In this document: in pieces, positions 51,711 through 61,656 of the stretch
How the letters are laid out: every line of letters begins with the position of its first letter
How positions within the stretch are numbered: the stretch's first letter is position 1
Source of the DNA: an uncultured Sphingomonadales bacterium
Lineage (GTDB): Bacteria; Pseudomonadota; Alphaproteobacteria; Sphingomonadales; Sphingomonadaceae
DNA: 64,000 nucleotides
Direction: 5' to 3'
Assembly: GCA_903832325.1 (NCBI GenBank)
Contig: CAILBC010000020.1
Span: forward strand, 1 to 64,000
Translations under genes and position numbers: made by a program
Notes under the pieces: generated by a model
Database searches by the model: none
Seen by the model: only the letters and a program-made list of their open reading frames with translations
What the model was told of the DNA's origin: nothing

Positions 51711-53042
51711 CTACACCGCCGAGCTGAACTGCCGATCTCCGGCGCGATAGGCATCGAACACCGCTGCGATCGACCGGGCATAAGGTTCGCTGCCGGGTTC
51801 CAGAATCAACCGGTCGGCCTCGCGCCGGATCAGCCCGCGTGCCAGAAACGGCGCCAGCCGGTTTGTTGCGCCGGCGGCCAGATCGCCATCGATCGTGGCC
51901 CAGCCGCGACACAGCAGCGATGTGATCAGGCTGCCGCGCCGATGGTCTTCGGCGCTGCGCGCAAGGCCGCGCCGCCCCGGCAGATGGCCCGATGCCGCCA
52001 GCATGCGATAGCGGCCGATGTTCTTTTCATTCTGCACGAAACCGGTATCGAACTGGCTGATCGATGAGGCGCCAAGGCCGATCAGCACCGGCGCCGGATC
52101 ATCGGTAAAGCCCTGAAAATTGCGCCGCAGCCTGCCCGTGGTCGCGGCGTGGGCCAGCCCGTCGCCGGGCTTGGCAAAGTGATCGAACCCCACCGGCTTA
52201 TATCCGCTGCGCTCCAGCTGCGCGTGGCCCTGCGCCGCCATGCGGAACCGGTCGCGCTGATCGGGCAAGGCGGTGGCATCGATGCGCCGCTGGCGCGCGA
52301 TCATGTGCGGCACATGGGCATAACCGAACAGCGCAATACGATCGGCGCCCATCGCCACGGTTTCATCCAGCGTCGCCGCGAGAATCGCGTCATCCTGGCC
52401 GGGCAGGCCATACATCAGGTCGAAATTGATCGATTCGACCCCGCCCTGGCGCAAGCCATCGACCGCGCGGGCAATATCGTCACGCGGTTGCACCCGGCCG
52501 ATCGCCGCCTGCACGCCCGGATCGAACGTCTGCACGCCCAGGCTCGCGCGGATCACGCCGATACCGCGAATCGCCATCAGCCACGCCGGGGTCAGGCTGC
52601 GTGGATCAAGCTCGATCGAAAACACCGGCCAGGGCACACGAAAATTGACCAGCAACGCATCGACCAGCCGCACGAAATCGGTGGGGGCAATGGCATTGGG
52701 GCTGCCCCCGCCAAACGCGATCCGGCTGATCCGCACCGATTTGTCGAGCAGCCGCGACACCGCGACAATTTCGGCATGGAGCGCATCGAGATAGGCCGCC
52801 AGCCGCGCCGTGCGGTTTGCAGCGCCGGTGTTGCACCCGCAATACCAGCAGATTTCGTGGCAGAACGGGATGTGGAGATAAAGCGAGACATCGCCCCGCA
52901 CCGCCGACAGCGCCTCGTGCTGGTGCGCGGCGAAATTGTCGTCGCGAAATTCGGCCGCCGTGGGATAGCTGGTGTATCGCGGCACCGGCTGCGCCAGCAG
53001 TTCGGGGTAATAGTTCCAGCTGCCAAAACGTTCAGGTGTCAT
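51711..53042 (-). CDS. hemN: Oxygen-independent coproporphyrinogen III dehydrogenase
   Basis: A 443-residue radical SAM enzyme. HIPFCHEICWYCGCN supplies the cluster cysteines Cys61, Cys65 and Cys68, and SINFDLMYGLPGQ and VGFDHFAKPGDGLA are HemN signatures. It makes protoporphyrinogen without O2, suited to the low-oxygen conditions where cbb3 is used. Start at 53042 because GAGGA lies 8 bases upstream; it overlaps the Cys-rich gene before it, so it is the last gene of the cco-fix operon. Confidence 0.93.
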   Translation of the reverse strand: MTPERFGSWNYYPELLAQPVPRYTSYPTAAEFRDDNFAAHQHEALSAVRGDVSLYLHIPFCHEICWYCGCNTGAANRTARLAAYLDALHAEIVAVSRLLDKSVRISRIAFGGGSPNAIAPTDFVRLVDALLVNFRVPWPVFSIELDPRSLTPAWLMAIRGIGVIRASLGVQTFDPGVQAAIGRVQPRDDIARAVDGLRQGGVESINFDLMYGLPGQDDAILAATLDETVAMGADRIALFGYAHVPHMIARQRRIDATALPDQRDRFRMAAQGHAQLERSGYKPVGFDHFAKPGDGLAHAATTGRLRRNFQGFTDDPAPVLIGLGASSISQFDTGFVQNEKNIGRYRMLAASGHLPGRRGLARSAEDHRRGSLITSLLCRGWATIDGDLAAGATNRLAPFLARGLIRREADRLILEPGSEPYARSIAAVFDAYRAGDRQFSSAV

Positions 53043-53295
53043 CGCTTTCATCCTCGCCGTCGCAACAGCTATCGCCGGCGGCACGCTTGCGCATTGCGCC
53101 ATGACAAATTTTGCACGCCGCGCGCCGGTCTGAATTGCGATCGGCATCGCGGTTGCGCACGGGAAGAACGCGGACAAAGCTTTGCCCGCACACCGGCACG
53201 ATCAACCCCGCGGCATGCGCCGGATCGGGCATGGCGATCTGCGCCAGCGCCACCAGCGCCGGCATGGCAACCACCCGGATGCACCTGCGCATCAT
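53032..53295 (-). CDS. Small exported Cys-rich protein between ccoS and hemN
   Basis: An 87-residue protein with an N-terminal signal-like segment (VVAMPALVALAQIAMPDPAHA) and a Cys-rich acidic end: ACKICHG, then DSCCDGEDESDDT. CKICH resembles a haem-c or metal motif (CxxCH). It overlaps ccoS (ATGA) on one side and hemN by 11 bases on the other, so it is part of the operon. I do not recognise a named family. Metal handling or oxidase assembly is a guess from context. Confidence 0.65.
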   Translation of the reverse strand: MMRRCIRVVAMPALVALAQIAMPDPAHAAGLIVPVCGQSFVRVLPVRNRDADRNSDRRAACKICHGAMRKRAAGDSCCDGEDESDDT

Positions 53296-53468
53296 GGGCG
53301 ATCCCCTTCGCGGCGCGGCGCCGGTTCATCCGCGTCATCGATCAGGATGCGGGCCGCGGCGCCGTCCAGATCGCTGAATTGCCCGCGTCGCAGCGCCCAG
53401 AAAAACGCCACGAGGCCCAGCAGCCCCATGCCCAGCGCAATCGGGATCAGCAGTGCGAGCGAAGTCAT
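53292..53468 (-). CDS. ccoS: cbb3 oxidase maturation protein CcoS
   Basis: A 58-residue single-helix protein: ALLIPIALGMGLLGLVAFFWALRRG is the helix (25 residues, about 5-29), then GQFSDLDGAAARILIDD, typical of CcoS. Overlaps fixI upstream and the Cys-rich gene downstream by four bases each (ATGA). CcoS is needed for cofactor insertion into cbb3. Confidence 0.9.
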   Translation of the reverse strand: MTSLALLIPIALGMGLLGLVAFFWALRRGQFSDLDGAAARILIDDADEPAPRREGDRP

Positions 53469-55666
53469 GCCACATCCCCTTTGGCGGGCGGTTCACGGCC
53501 GGCGATGCCCAGCCGCAGCGAATTGGCGATCACCAGCAGCGACGATGTGCTCATCGCCACCGCCGCCAGCAGCGGCGTGACCAGCCCGGCCATTGCCAGC
53601 GGCACCGCCAGCAGGTTGTACCCGATTGCCAGCACGAAATTCTGCCGCACCACGCGCATGGTCGCCCGCGCCAGCGCAATCGCGCGCGGCAGGGCAAGCA
53701 GCGATTCGCCGGTGAACACCATGTCTGCCGCCTGGCGCCCGACATCGCTGGCGCTGCCCGGCGCGATCGAGGCATTGGCCGCAGCCAGCGCCGGCCCGTC
53801 GTTCAGCCCGTCACCCACCATCAGCACGCGCGCGCCGCCGGCCTGCAGCGCGGCAATCGCCGCCAGCTTGTCCGCCGGGCCCGCCCCGGCAACGGCGGGC
53901 AGCCCGGTCTGACGCGCCACGATCTCCACCGCCGCGGCATTGTCGCCCGACAGGATCGCACAATCGACATGCAGCGCACGCAGCCGCGCCAGCGCCACCA
54001 GGCAATCGGGGCGCAACCGATCGGCAAAGCGGATCAGGCGCAGCGGGCGCCCGGCAATGGTCAGCGCGCTTGCCATGCCGTCTGCCGAAACGGTTCGCGG
54101 GTCATCAGGTCCGGCATCCGGCCGGCCCAGCGCCACGGGCACTGTGCCCCGCATCGCGCGCAGCCCCTCGCCCGGGGTTTCGGTCACATCGTCCAGATCG
54201 ACCATGTGCACCCCGCGTGCCGCCAGCGCGCGGACCAGCGCCTGCGACAGCGGGTGGCGGCTGTGGCTGGCCAGCGACAGCGCGATCACCGCCTCATCGT
54301 CTTCGAGCGCGGCCAGGCTTTCCGGATCGGGCATCGGGCAACCGAATGTCAGCGTGCCGGTCTTGTCGATCAGCGCGCGGTCAATTTCGGCAAGGCGTTC
54401 CAGCGCCGATCCGTCCTTTACCAGCACCCCGCGCCGCATCAGCGCGCCCGCCGCGACCACTTGTGCCACCGGCACCGCCAGCCCCAGCGCGCAAGGGCAC
54501 GTGATGATCAGCACCGAAATGGCAATCACCAGCGCATGGTGCAGCCCCGCGCCCGCAATCAGCCAGCCGACGAACGTGGCCGCCGCCAGCGTGTGCACGG
54601 CCGGGGCATACAACCGCGAGGCGCGATCGGCGATCCGCACATAGCGTGACCGGCCCTGCCCCGCAGCCGCCATCAGCCGCGCGATTTCCGCCAGCGACGT
54701 GTCCGCGCCGCCCGCAGTCACGCGCACATCGACCGGATTATCCAGATTGAGCGTGCCCGCCAGCACCGCTTCGCCCGGCACCGCGGGCATCGCGCGGCTT
54801 TCGCCCGTCAGCAGCGACTGGTCAAACCGGCTTGCCCCGCGCACGATCACTCCGTCGGCGGCCAGCCGTTCGCCCGCGCCCACGCGCATCACCAGGCCCG
54901 GCGCCAGATCGGCCGAGGCCGTCCACACCGCCGCGCCCGCATCGGATACCACCATCGCCCCGCCCGGGGCCTGGCGCAGCAGCGCATCCACCCCGGCGCG
55001 CGCACGATCGCGCATCATCGCATCCAGCGCACGGCCCGACAGCAGAAACAGCAGCAGCATCAGCGTGCCGTCAAACCAGGCTTCGGCGCCGCCGGTCATG
55101 GTTTCATAAAACGACAGCGCCGTGGCCAGGATCACCCCGATCGAAATCGGCACGTCCATATTGGTGGTCAGCCGGCGCACCGCGCCCCAGGCCGAGCCAA
55201 AGAACGGTTGCCCGGCAAACACGATCGCCGGCACCCCGATCACCGCCGACAGCCAGTGAAACAGCGCGCGGGTCGATCCATCGGCCCCGGACCACACCGA
55301 AACCGACAGCAGCATGACATTCATGCAGGCAAAGGCCGCCACCGCCAGCGGCGCCAGCAGCGGGCGCACCGCCGAAACCGGCTCTGCCAGTTCGATCCGT
55401 GGCTGCGCGGCAAAACCCACCGTGGCCAGCGCCGCCACCAGATCGGGCACGGTCACCCCCGCCTCATGCGCCACGGCCACTTGCCGCGCGGTCAGGTTCA
55501 CGCGCGCCGATGCCACCCCCGGCATGGCGCCCAGCGTGCGTTCGATCCGCGCCATGCAACCGGCGCAATGCATCGCCGGCACGATCAGCACCGTGTTCAC
55601 CGGCGCAGCAGGCGCGCCACCGGCCGGTGCCGTCGCACCCGGCCGTGCCAGGGCGGCAACCGTCAT
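53465..55666 (-). CDS. fixI: Copper-translocating P-type ATPase FixI/CcoI
   Basis: A 733-residue P1B ATPase with an N-terminal heavy-metal domain (Cys34-Ala-Gly-Cys37), the membrane metal motif CPC (ITCPCALGLA), the phosphorylated Asp in DKTGTLT and a GDGLNDGPAL hinge. In the cco-fix operon it supplies copper for cbb3 assembly. It overlaps ccoS and follows fixH by 25 bp. Confidence 0.94.
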   Translation of the reverse strand: MTVAALARPGATAPAGGAPAAPVNTVLIVPAMHCAGCMARIERTLGAMPGVASARVNLTARQVAVAHEAGVTVPDLVAALATVGFAAQPRIELAEPVSAVRPLLAPLAVAAFACMNVMLLSVSVWSGADGSTRALFHWLSAVIGVPAIVFAGQPFFGSAWGAVRRLTTNMDVPISIGVILATALSFYETMTGGAEAWFDGTLMLLLFLLSGRALDAMMRDRARAGVDALLRQAPGGAMVVSDAGAAVWTASADLAPGLVMRVGAGERLAADGVIVRGASRFDQSLLTGESRAMPAVPGEAVLAGTLNLDNPVDVRVTAGGADTSLAEIARLMAAAGQGRSRYVRIADRASRLYAPAVHTLAAATFVGWLIAGAGLHHALVIAISVLIITCPCALGLAVPVAQVVAAGALMRRGVLVKDGSALERLAEIDRALIDKTGTLTFGCPMPDPESLAALEDDEAVIALSLASHSRHPLSQALVRALAARGVHMVDLDDVTETPGEGLRAMRGTVPVALGRPDAGPDDPRTVSADGMASALTIAGRPLRLIRFADRLRPDCLVALARLRALHVDCAILSGDNAAAVEIVARQTGLPAVAGAGPADKLAAIAALQAGGARVLMVGDGLNDGPALAAANASIAPGSASDVGRQAADMVFTGESLLALPRAIALARATMRVVRQNFVLAIGYNLLAVPLAMAGLVTPLLAAVAMSTSSLLVIANSLRLGIAGREPPAKGDVA

Positions 55667-55691
55667 GGCCTGGTCCCGCCGGGCGCTTCGC

Positions 55692-56252
55692 TCATTTCGG
55701 TTCCTCGCTCACTTCTGCCATATTGCGCCAGCGGTGCCCTTGCGCCGTGGCGGTCAGGTGGATCAGCCAGCGCCCGGCTGGCAGCGGCGCGGCATATGTG
55801 CCCGGCGCAGTTTCGGCAAAGCGCAAGTCGCGCTGCACCGGATCGCCCAGCGGATGGCTGGCAATCGCGGTAAGCGCAGCACCTGCCAGCGCGTGGCCAT
55901 CATGATCGCGCAATGTCACCGTCAGCGTGCCGTTTGCGGCGGTCAGCGCGGTTTGCCAGCCCAGCGCGCGATCGGCGTTGGCCGAAGCCAGCCACGAATT
56001 GAACGCCTGGCTGGCAACATAGGAATTTTCCACCACTTCACCGCTGAACGTGCCCAGCGCCAGCCGCGCCATGACCACGTTGACCACGATCACCAGCCCG
56101 AAAAAGGCCGAAAGGATGCCCAGCATGTGCCAGCCGGTAAAACGCCACGCGGCGGGCGCGGGCCCAGTGGGCAATGACCCGGTTTCGGCATGGGCGGTTT
56201 CGGGAACGCCGGCTTTGGCCGGGCTGGCCAGCGGTGTGCGCGAAATGGTCAT
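55692..56252 (-). CDS. fixH: FixH family protein
   Basis: A 186-residue protein with a Pro/Ala-rich N-terminus, one membrane helix (GWHMLGILSAFFGLVIVVNV) and the FixH periplasmic domain with SYVASQAFNSWLA. Required with FixI for cbb3 assembly. Overlaps fixG by four bases. Confidence 0.9.
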   Translation of the reverse strand: MTISRTPLASPAKAGVPETAHAETGSLPTGPAPAAWRFTGWHMLGILSAFFGLVIVVNVVMARLALGTFSGEVVENSYVASQAFNSWLASANADRALGWQTALTAANGTLTVTLRDHDGHALAGAALTAIASHPLGDPVQRDLRFAETAPGTYAAPLPAGRWLIHLTATAQGHRWRNMAEVSEEPK

Positions 56253-57748
56253 TGGCCGTTTCCTTCCGGGGTGGAAAATAGCGATGGCGTGCTGTCCTGC
56301 CCGCGATCATGCCCGCGGGCCTGGTCGCGCGCGGTCAGCCGGAACGTGATCGGCCCCGGCTTTGCGCCATTGGGCCCCAGCACATAGATCCGCAGGCGCA
56401 GCGTGGTATCGGCAGGCGCAGTCAGGTTCAGCACCGGGCGCGCCAGGCGTTCGTCCATGTCGTCGGTATAGAGCAGCGCGCCGGGCTCTCCGGCCGTGGT
56501 CAGCTCGACCGGGCGCGGACGATCCTCCATGTTGCGCACTTTCACGGTGAAACCGTCGCGCACTGCGCCGCCGCTCAATTGCACGAATTCGGGATTGCGA
56601 TCCTTCGCCACCGACAGCGTCAGCCGGGTGCGCGTGCCCAGCATGAACAGCAGCCCCAGGCCAATGCCCGCCCACACCCCGAAATAGATCAGCGTGCGTG
56701 CGCGCAGCATGGTTTTCAGCACCGGCGCATCGGGTTCGCCATGGGCTTCGCGCGTGGCATCTTCCAGCGTGCAATAATCGATCAGCCCGCGCGGCCGCCC
56801 GATCTGCGCCATCGCCCGGTCGCAGGCATCGATGCACAGGCCACACGTGATGCAGCCCAGTTGCGACCCTTCGCGGATGTCGATGCCGGTGGGGCAGACG
56901 GCCTCGCACTGGTGGCAATCGATGCAGTCTCCGATTTTCAGCGCCGGGTCCGCCGCCGTCTTCAGCGATCCGCGCGGTTCGCCGCGCCAGTGCTTGTACG
57001 TCACCAGCAGCGATTTTTCGTCGAGCATGGCCGATTGGATGCGTGGCCAGGGGCACATGTAGATGCACACCTGTTCGCGCATGAACCCGCCCAGCACGAA
57101 CGTGGTCGCCGTCAGCACGCCCACCGTGGCATAGGCGATCGGATCGGCGGTGCCGGTCCAGAAATCGCGGCTCAGCGTCGGCGCATCGGCAAAATAGAAA
57201 ATCCACGCGCCCCCGGTCATGAACGCGATCACCAGATAGATCGACCATTTGGCCAGGCGCCGGGCCAGTTTCGACAGCGTCCAGGGCGCCTTGTACAGCC
57301 GCATCTGGGCATTGCGATCACCATCGATCAGGCGGTCAACATGCTGATAAAGATCGGTCCACACCGTCTGCGGGCAGGCATAGCCGCACCACGCGCGCCC
57401 CACCACGGTGGTCACCAGAAACAGCCCGATCCCCGCCATGATCAGCAGCCCGGCGACGAAATAGAATTCGTGCGGCCAGATTTCGATCGCAAACATGTAA
57501 AACCGGCGGTGCGCCATATCCACCAGCACCGCCTGACTGGGGGAAAAGGCCCCGCGGTCCCAGCGCAGCCACGGCGTGCCCCAATAGATGATCAGGCACA
57601 GTGCCATGACCGCCCATTTGAACCGCCGGAACGGCCCGTCGATCTTGCGCGGGAAAACCGGGGCCCGGGCCGCATAAAGCGCCCCGGAACCCTGATCCGT
57701 GTCTTTCTGTTTCAGCACTTTGGCGAGCCCGGGATCGGTCGCGGTCAT
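56249..57748 (-). CDS. fixG: Cytochrome c oxidase accessory protein CcoG/FixG
   Basis: A 499-residue membrane ferredoxin-like protein with five or six helices, WCGYACPQTVW, CIDCHQCEAVCPTGIDIR and CITCGLCIDACD. These form two 4Fe-4S sites used for copper reduction in cbb3 assembly. A C-terminal beta domain (FixG_C) follows. Follows ccoP by about 21 bp. Confidence 0.95.
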   Translation of the reverse strand: MTATDPGLAKVLKQKDTDQGSGALYAARAPVFPRKIDGPFRRFKWAVMALCLIIYWGTPWLRWDRGAFSPSQAVLVDMAHRRFYMFAIEIWPHEFYFVAGLLIMAGIGLFLVTTVVGRAWCGYACPQTVWTDLYQHVDRLIDGDRNAQMRLYKAPWTLSKLARRLAKWSIYLVIAFMTGGAWIFYFADAPTLSRDFWTGTADPIAYATVGVLTATTFVLGGFMREQVCIYMCPWPRIQSAMLDEKSLLVTYKHWRGEPRGSLKTAADPALKIGDCIDCHQCEAVCPTGIDIREGSQLGCITCGLCIDACDRAMAQIGRPRGLIDYCTLEDATREAHGEPDAPVLKTMLRARTLIYFGVWAGIGLGLLFMLGTRTRLTLSVAKDRNPEFVQLSGGAVRDGFTVKVRNMEDRPRPVELTTAGEPGALLYTDDMDERLARPVLNLTAPADTTLRLRIYVLGPNGAKPGPITFRLTARDQARGHDRGQDSTPSLFSTPEGNGQ

Positions 57749-57769
57749 GATCGTGGTCTTTCAGGACAA

Positions 57770-58774
57770 TCAGGGTGCAGGCGCGGCAGGTGCGGCAGCG
57801 GCAGGTGCGGCAGCGATTGGCGCTGCATCAGCCTGGGGGCCGGCTTCGCCACCGCCCAGCGAATGGACATAGGCGGCGAGCATTTTCACCGTCACCGGAT
57901 CGAGCCGCTGGCTCCACGCCGGCATCACCCCGCCGCGCGCATTGGTCACGGTTTCGGTCAGCGTGGCGCGGTCTCCGCCATAAAGCCAGATCTTGTCGCT
58001 CAGCCGCGGTGCGCCAACCAGCCGGTTGCCCTGCCCCGCATCGCCGTGACACACCGCGCAGTTCGCCGCGAAAATCGCCGCGCCGCGCGTGGCGGATGCG
58101 GATGCCGGTTCCTGTCCGCTGATCACGCGCACATGGCTGACCACATCCTGCACCTGGGCTGCGGTCAGGATGCCGTCGCGGCCAAATGCGGGCATCTGGC
58201 TGGCGCGGGTGGCATCATCGCCCGGATAGCGGATGCCGTGCTGCAGCGTCTGGTGGATCGCACCGATATCGCCGCCCCACAGCCAGTCATCGTCGTTGAG
58301 ATTGGGATAGCCCTTGCTGCCCGCAGCGCCCGCGCCGTGGCACTGCACGCAGTTTACCTTGAACGCGGCGCGGCCGCCTTCGATTGCCGCGCGCATCAGC
58401 GGCGTGTTGCGCACCAGATCTTCCACCGGGGTGGCGGCGATGGCCGCGCGGGTGGCGGCGTGTCCGGCATCGGCAGCCTTCATTTCAGCCGCAAGCGCGC
58501 CCCGGCTGGTCCAGCCGAGCGTGCCCGGGCTGGCCGAATGGAGCCCGGGCAGCGCCGGATAGACCACCACATAGCCGATCGCGAACACGATCGTGGTATA
58601 GAACAGCATCAGCCACCAGCGCGGCAGCGGGGTATCGAGTTCTTCGATCCCGTCCCATTCGTGGCCCACGGTGTGCGTTCCGGTGGCATCGTCGAGGCGC
58701 GCGCCATGCCCGTGCGCACCGATATGCGCGGCCTGGCCGGAGGGGGTGCCGGCATCACCATGATCATTCGCCAT
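57770..58774 (-). CDS. ccoP: cbb3 oxidase dihaem cytochrome c subunit CcoP
   Basis: A 334-residue protein: short polar start, one membrane helix (LMLFYTTIVFAIGYVVVYP) and two cytochrome c domains (NCVQCHG and NCAVCHG). The last 25 residues are an Ala/Pro repeat tail. The ATG at 58774 has GAGGA upstream and overlaps ccoQ by 11 bases. Confidence 0.94.
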   Translation of the reverse strand: MANDHGDAGTPSGQAAHIGAHGHGARLDDATGTHTVGHEWDGIEELDTPLPRWWLMLFYTTIVFAIGYVVVYPALPGLHSASPGTLGWTSRGALAAEMKAADAGHAATRAAIAATPVEDLVRNTPLMRAAIEGGRAAFKVNCVQCHGAGAAGSKGYPNLNDDDWLWGGDIGAIHQTLQHGIRYPGDDATRASQMPAFGRDGILTAAQVQDVVSHVRVISGQEPASASATRGAAIFAANCAVCHGDAGQGNRLVGAPRLSDKIWLYGGDRATLTETVTNARGGVMPAWSQRLDPVTVKMLAAYVHSLGGGEAGPQADAAPIAAAPAAAAPAAPAP

Positions 58775-58937
58775 CTTTTTCATCCTCGAAAATCGAGTGG
58801 GCGGCCTTGTCGGCTTCATCGCGGGCCCCCGGCCGGAACGGCCAGAGGCACAGCACCAGGAAAACCAGCGTCATCGCCGCCAGGCCCCAGCTGTCGGCCA
58901 GCGTGCGCAGCGTGTCATAGGTCGATCCGGGGTTCAT
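58764..58937 (-). CDS. ccoQ: cbb3 oxidase subunit CcoQ
   Basis: A 57-residue single-helix protein: [19 protein letters not shown], then [19 protein letters not shown], the common CcoQ tail. Overlaps ccoO by four bases and ccoP by 11. Confidence 0.92.
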   Translation of the reverse strand: MNPGSTYDTLRTLADSWGLAAMTLVFLVLCLWPFRPGARDEADKAAHSIFEDEKDGE

Positions 58938-59686
58938 CGGCCCTTCTCCTTGGCCAGCTTTTCCTGGGCGGCGGGCGCGTTCACATCCACCATCGTGCCC
59001 AGCACCTGCAAATAGGCGATCAGCGCATCCATTTCGGTCAGCCGCTTGGGATCGCCGTCGTAATCGCGCGCCTGCGCCTTGGGATAACGCTTCTTCAGAT
59101 CGGCAGCGTCGCCGGTGGCATCGGCCTGGAGTTTCAGATCGTCATTGGCCTGCGCGATGTCTTTCGCGGTATAGGGCACGCCGACTTCCGACAGCACTTT
59201 CAGCTCGGCGCGCATGTCGCCGGCTTCCAGATCGCGCTCGGCCAGAAAGCCATAGCCGGGCATGATCGATTCCGGCACGACCGACCGCGGATTTTTCAGA
59301 TGCTGCGCGTGCCAGTCATCCGAATATTTGCCGCCAACGCGCGCCAGATCGGGCCCGGTGCGTTTCGATCCCCACTGAAACGGATGGTCGTACATCGATT
59401 CCGCGGCCAGGCTGTAATGGCCATAGCGTTCGACCTCGTCACGGAACGGACGGATCATCTGGCTGTGGCACAAATAGCAGCCTTCGCGCACATAGATGTC
59501 GCGGCCGGCCTGTTCGAGCGGGGTATAAGGGCGCATGCCCTGGACTTTTTCGATCGTGTTATCGATCCAGAACAGCGGGGCGATTTCGACGATCCCGCCG
59601 ATGGTCACCGCGCCAAAGGCCAGCACGGCCAGCAACGTGATGTTGCGTTCGACCATCTTGTGCCGCTGAAGGAATGAGGTTGCCAT
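58934..59686 (-). CDS. ccoO: cbb3 oxidase monohaem cytochrome c subunit CcoO
   Basis: A 250-residue protein with one membrane anchor ([18 protein letters not shown]) and the haem-c motif [13 protein letters not shown]; the axial Met is in [13 protein letters not shown] at 59686, 13 bp after ccoN. Confidence 0.96.
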   Translation of the reverse strand: MATSFLQRHKMVERNITLLAVLAFGAVTIGGIVEIAPLFWIDNTIEKVQGMRPYTPLEQAGRDIYVREGCYLCHSQMIRPFRDEVERYGHYSLAAESMYDHPFQWGSKRTGPDLARVGGKYSDDWHAQHLKNPRSVVPESIMPGYGFLAERDLEAGDMRAELKVLSEVGVPYTAKDIAQANDDLKLQADATGDAADLKKRYPKAQARDYDGDPKRLTEMDALIAYLQVLGTMVDVNAPAAQEKLAKEKGR

Positions 59687-59699
59687 TGTCGTTGCTCCT

Positions 59700-61367
59700 T
59701 CAGTTCGCGCTGGTGGCAAGCCGGGCCGCAGCCGGGATGATCGGCACGTCACGGGCGGGGTTGAAGGTGATCGGGCCAAACGGGGTTTCGTCGCGCTGGA
59801 CCGATCCCCGGATGGTGCGGGTGATGTTGTAGGTCATGATCGCCGCACCGGTGAGGTACATCAGGCCGCCCAGGCAGCGCAGCACGTACATCGGGTGAAC
59901 AGCGGCCACGGTTTCGGCGAACGAATTCACCAGATAGCCATCGGGCCCGTATTCGCGCCACATCAGCCCTTCGGTCAGGCCGGCGACCCACATCGAGGCC
60001 GCGTAGAACACGATCCCCAGCGTCGCGAGCCAGAAGTGCCAGTTGATCATGCGGATCGAATACATCCGGCTGCGCGACCACAGCCGCGGAACCAGATAGT
60101 ACAGCGCCCCGAACGTCACCATGCCGTTCCACCCCAGCGCGCCGGAATGAACGTGGCCAATCGTCCAGTCGGTATAGTGCGACAAGGAATTGACCGACTT
60201 GATCGACATCATCGGGCCTTCGAACGTGCTCATCCCGTAAAAGGCCAGGCTCATCACGAACATGCGCAGGATCGGATCGGTGCGCAGCTTGTCCCAGGCA
60301 CCGTTCAGCGTCATCAGGCCGTTGATCATGCCGCCCCAGCTGGGCATCCACAGCATCAGCGAAAACACCATGCCCAGCGTCTGCGCCCAATCGGGCAGGG
60401 CCGTGTAATGCAGGTGGTGCGGGCCGGCCCAGATATAAAGGAAGATCAGCGCCCAGAAGTGGATGATCGACAGGCGATAGGAATAGACCGGGCGTTCGGC
60501 CTGTTTGGGAACGAAATAGTACATCATGCCCAGAAAACCGGCGGTCAGGAAAAAGCCCACCGCATTGTGGCCATACCACCATTCGATCAGCGCGCCCTGC
60601 ACGCCGCCCGCCAGCGGGATTGACCGGCTGCCAAACCAGCTGACCGGAATGGCCGCATTGTTCACCAGGTGCAGCATCGCCACTGTCAGGATGAACGACA
60701 GGTAGAACCAGTTGGCCACATAGATATGCGGTTCCGACCGTTTGAAGATCGTTCCGGCAAAGACCACCAGATAGCTGACCCAGACCACCGTCAGCCAGAT
60801 ATCGACATACCATTCGGGCTCGGCATATTCCTTGCCCTGGGTAATCCCCATCAGATAGCCGGTGGCCGCCAGCACGATGAACAGCTGGTATCCCCAGAAA
60901 ACAAAACGGGCGAGGCCGGGGAAGGCCAGCCTCGCCCGGCAGGTGCGCTGCACCACGTAGAACGACGTGGCGATCAGCGCATTGCCTCCAAAGGCAAAGA
61001 TCACGGCCGATGTGTGCAACGGGCGCAACCGGCCGAAATTGATGTATTCGATGCCCAGATTGAGCACCGGAAACGCCATTTCCAGCGCGATCCACAGCCC
61101 CGCCATAAACCCGGCCATGCCCCAGAACACCGTGGCAATCACCGCCCAGCGGATCACATCGTCATAATAGCGTGATTGCGCAGCACCCGTGGCCGCCGGG
61201 GCGGAAAAATCCCCCCCGCGCAGCGTGACGATCAGGCCGATCCCCGCCGCCAGGGCGCAGATCCCCATATGCACGCCAAAGCCCCAATCCACCGAGAGGG
61301 CGCAGGCGATGATCGCCAGAACGAGCGCGGCGAACCACAGGCCCGCCCGCATCAAAACCGATTCCAT
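59700..61367 (-). CDS. ccoN: cbb3 oxidase catalytic subunit CcoN
   Basis: A 555-residue haem-copper oxidase subunit I of the C type, with the histidines in [41 protein letters not shown] and [14 protein letters not shown]. It has high O2 affinity and so serves microaerobic respiration. First gene of the operon; GGAAGG precedes ATG 61367 and an FNR-type box lies 63 bp upstream. Confidence 0.97.
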   Translation of the reverse strand: MESVLMRAGLWFAALVLAIIACALSVDWGFGVHMGICALAAGIGLIVTLRGGDFSAPAATGAAQSRYYDDVIRWAVIATVFWGMAGFMAGLWIALEMAFPVLNLGIEYINFGRLRPLHTSAVIFAFGGNALIATSFYVVQRTCRARLAFPGLARFVFWGYQLFIVLAATGYLMGITQGKEYAEPEWYVDIWLTVVWVSYLVVFAGTIFKRSEPHIYVANWFYLSFILTVAMLHLVNNAAIPVSWFGSRSIPLAGGVQGALIEWWYGHNAVGFFLTAGFLGMMYYFVPKQAERPVYSYRLSIIHFWALIFLYIWAGPHHLHYTALPDWAQTLGMVFSLMLWMPSWGGMINGLMTLNGAWDKLRTDPILRMFVMSLAFYGMSTFEGPMMSIKSVNSLSHYTDWTIGHVHSGALGWNGMVTFGALYYLVPRLWSRSRMYSIRMINWHFWLATLGIVFYAASMWVAGLTEGLMWREYGPDGYLVNSFAETVAAVHPMYVLRCLGGLMYLTGAAIMTYNITRTIRGSVQRDETPFGPITFNPARDVPIIPAAARLATSAN

Positions 61368-61429
61368 GGAGCCTTCCCTTCCATAGCCAATGTCAGGGGC
61401 CGCCGTGGGGGATGGTACGGGGCGGCGCA

Positions 61430-61443
61430 TTGACACCGATCAA
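61430..61443. promoter_or_regulatory. FNR/FixK box of the cco operon
   Basis: TTGACACCGATCAA differs from the symmetric consensus TTGAT-N4-ATCAA at one position. It lies 63 bp before the ccoN start, a normal place for activation by an Fnr-type regulator, and such a regulator is encoded at 62525. Confidence 0.8.
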
Positions 61444-61656
61444 TTCGCCGGGGCGCGAACGGTCCGATCACCGCTTTGGCAATCCGGGCGGCATCAGACT
61501 TTGGTCGCAATGCGTGGCGCCAGCCGAAAGATGCGGGCCGAAATTTGCGCTTCGTCAATGCCGGCCCGGTGCGGCCCGGTGCATCACGGCCCCGACGCCA
61601 TGGTGACAAGACAGGCCAGCGAGGGGTTGGCCAACCACGGCGGCAGGATCTGACCG

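Noticed and set aside
56309..59677. Plus-strand open frame of 1122 codons opposite the fixG-ccoP-ccoO genes
   Set aside because: It spans several real genes on the other strand, has no domain and shows the His/Gln/Arg bias of antisense frames.
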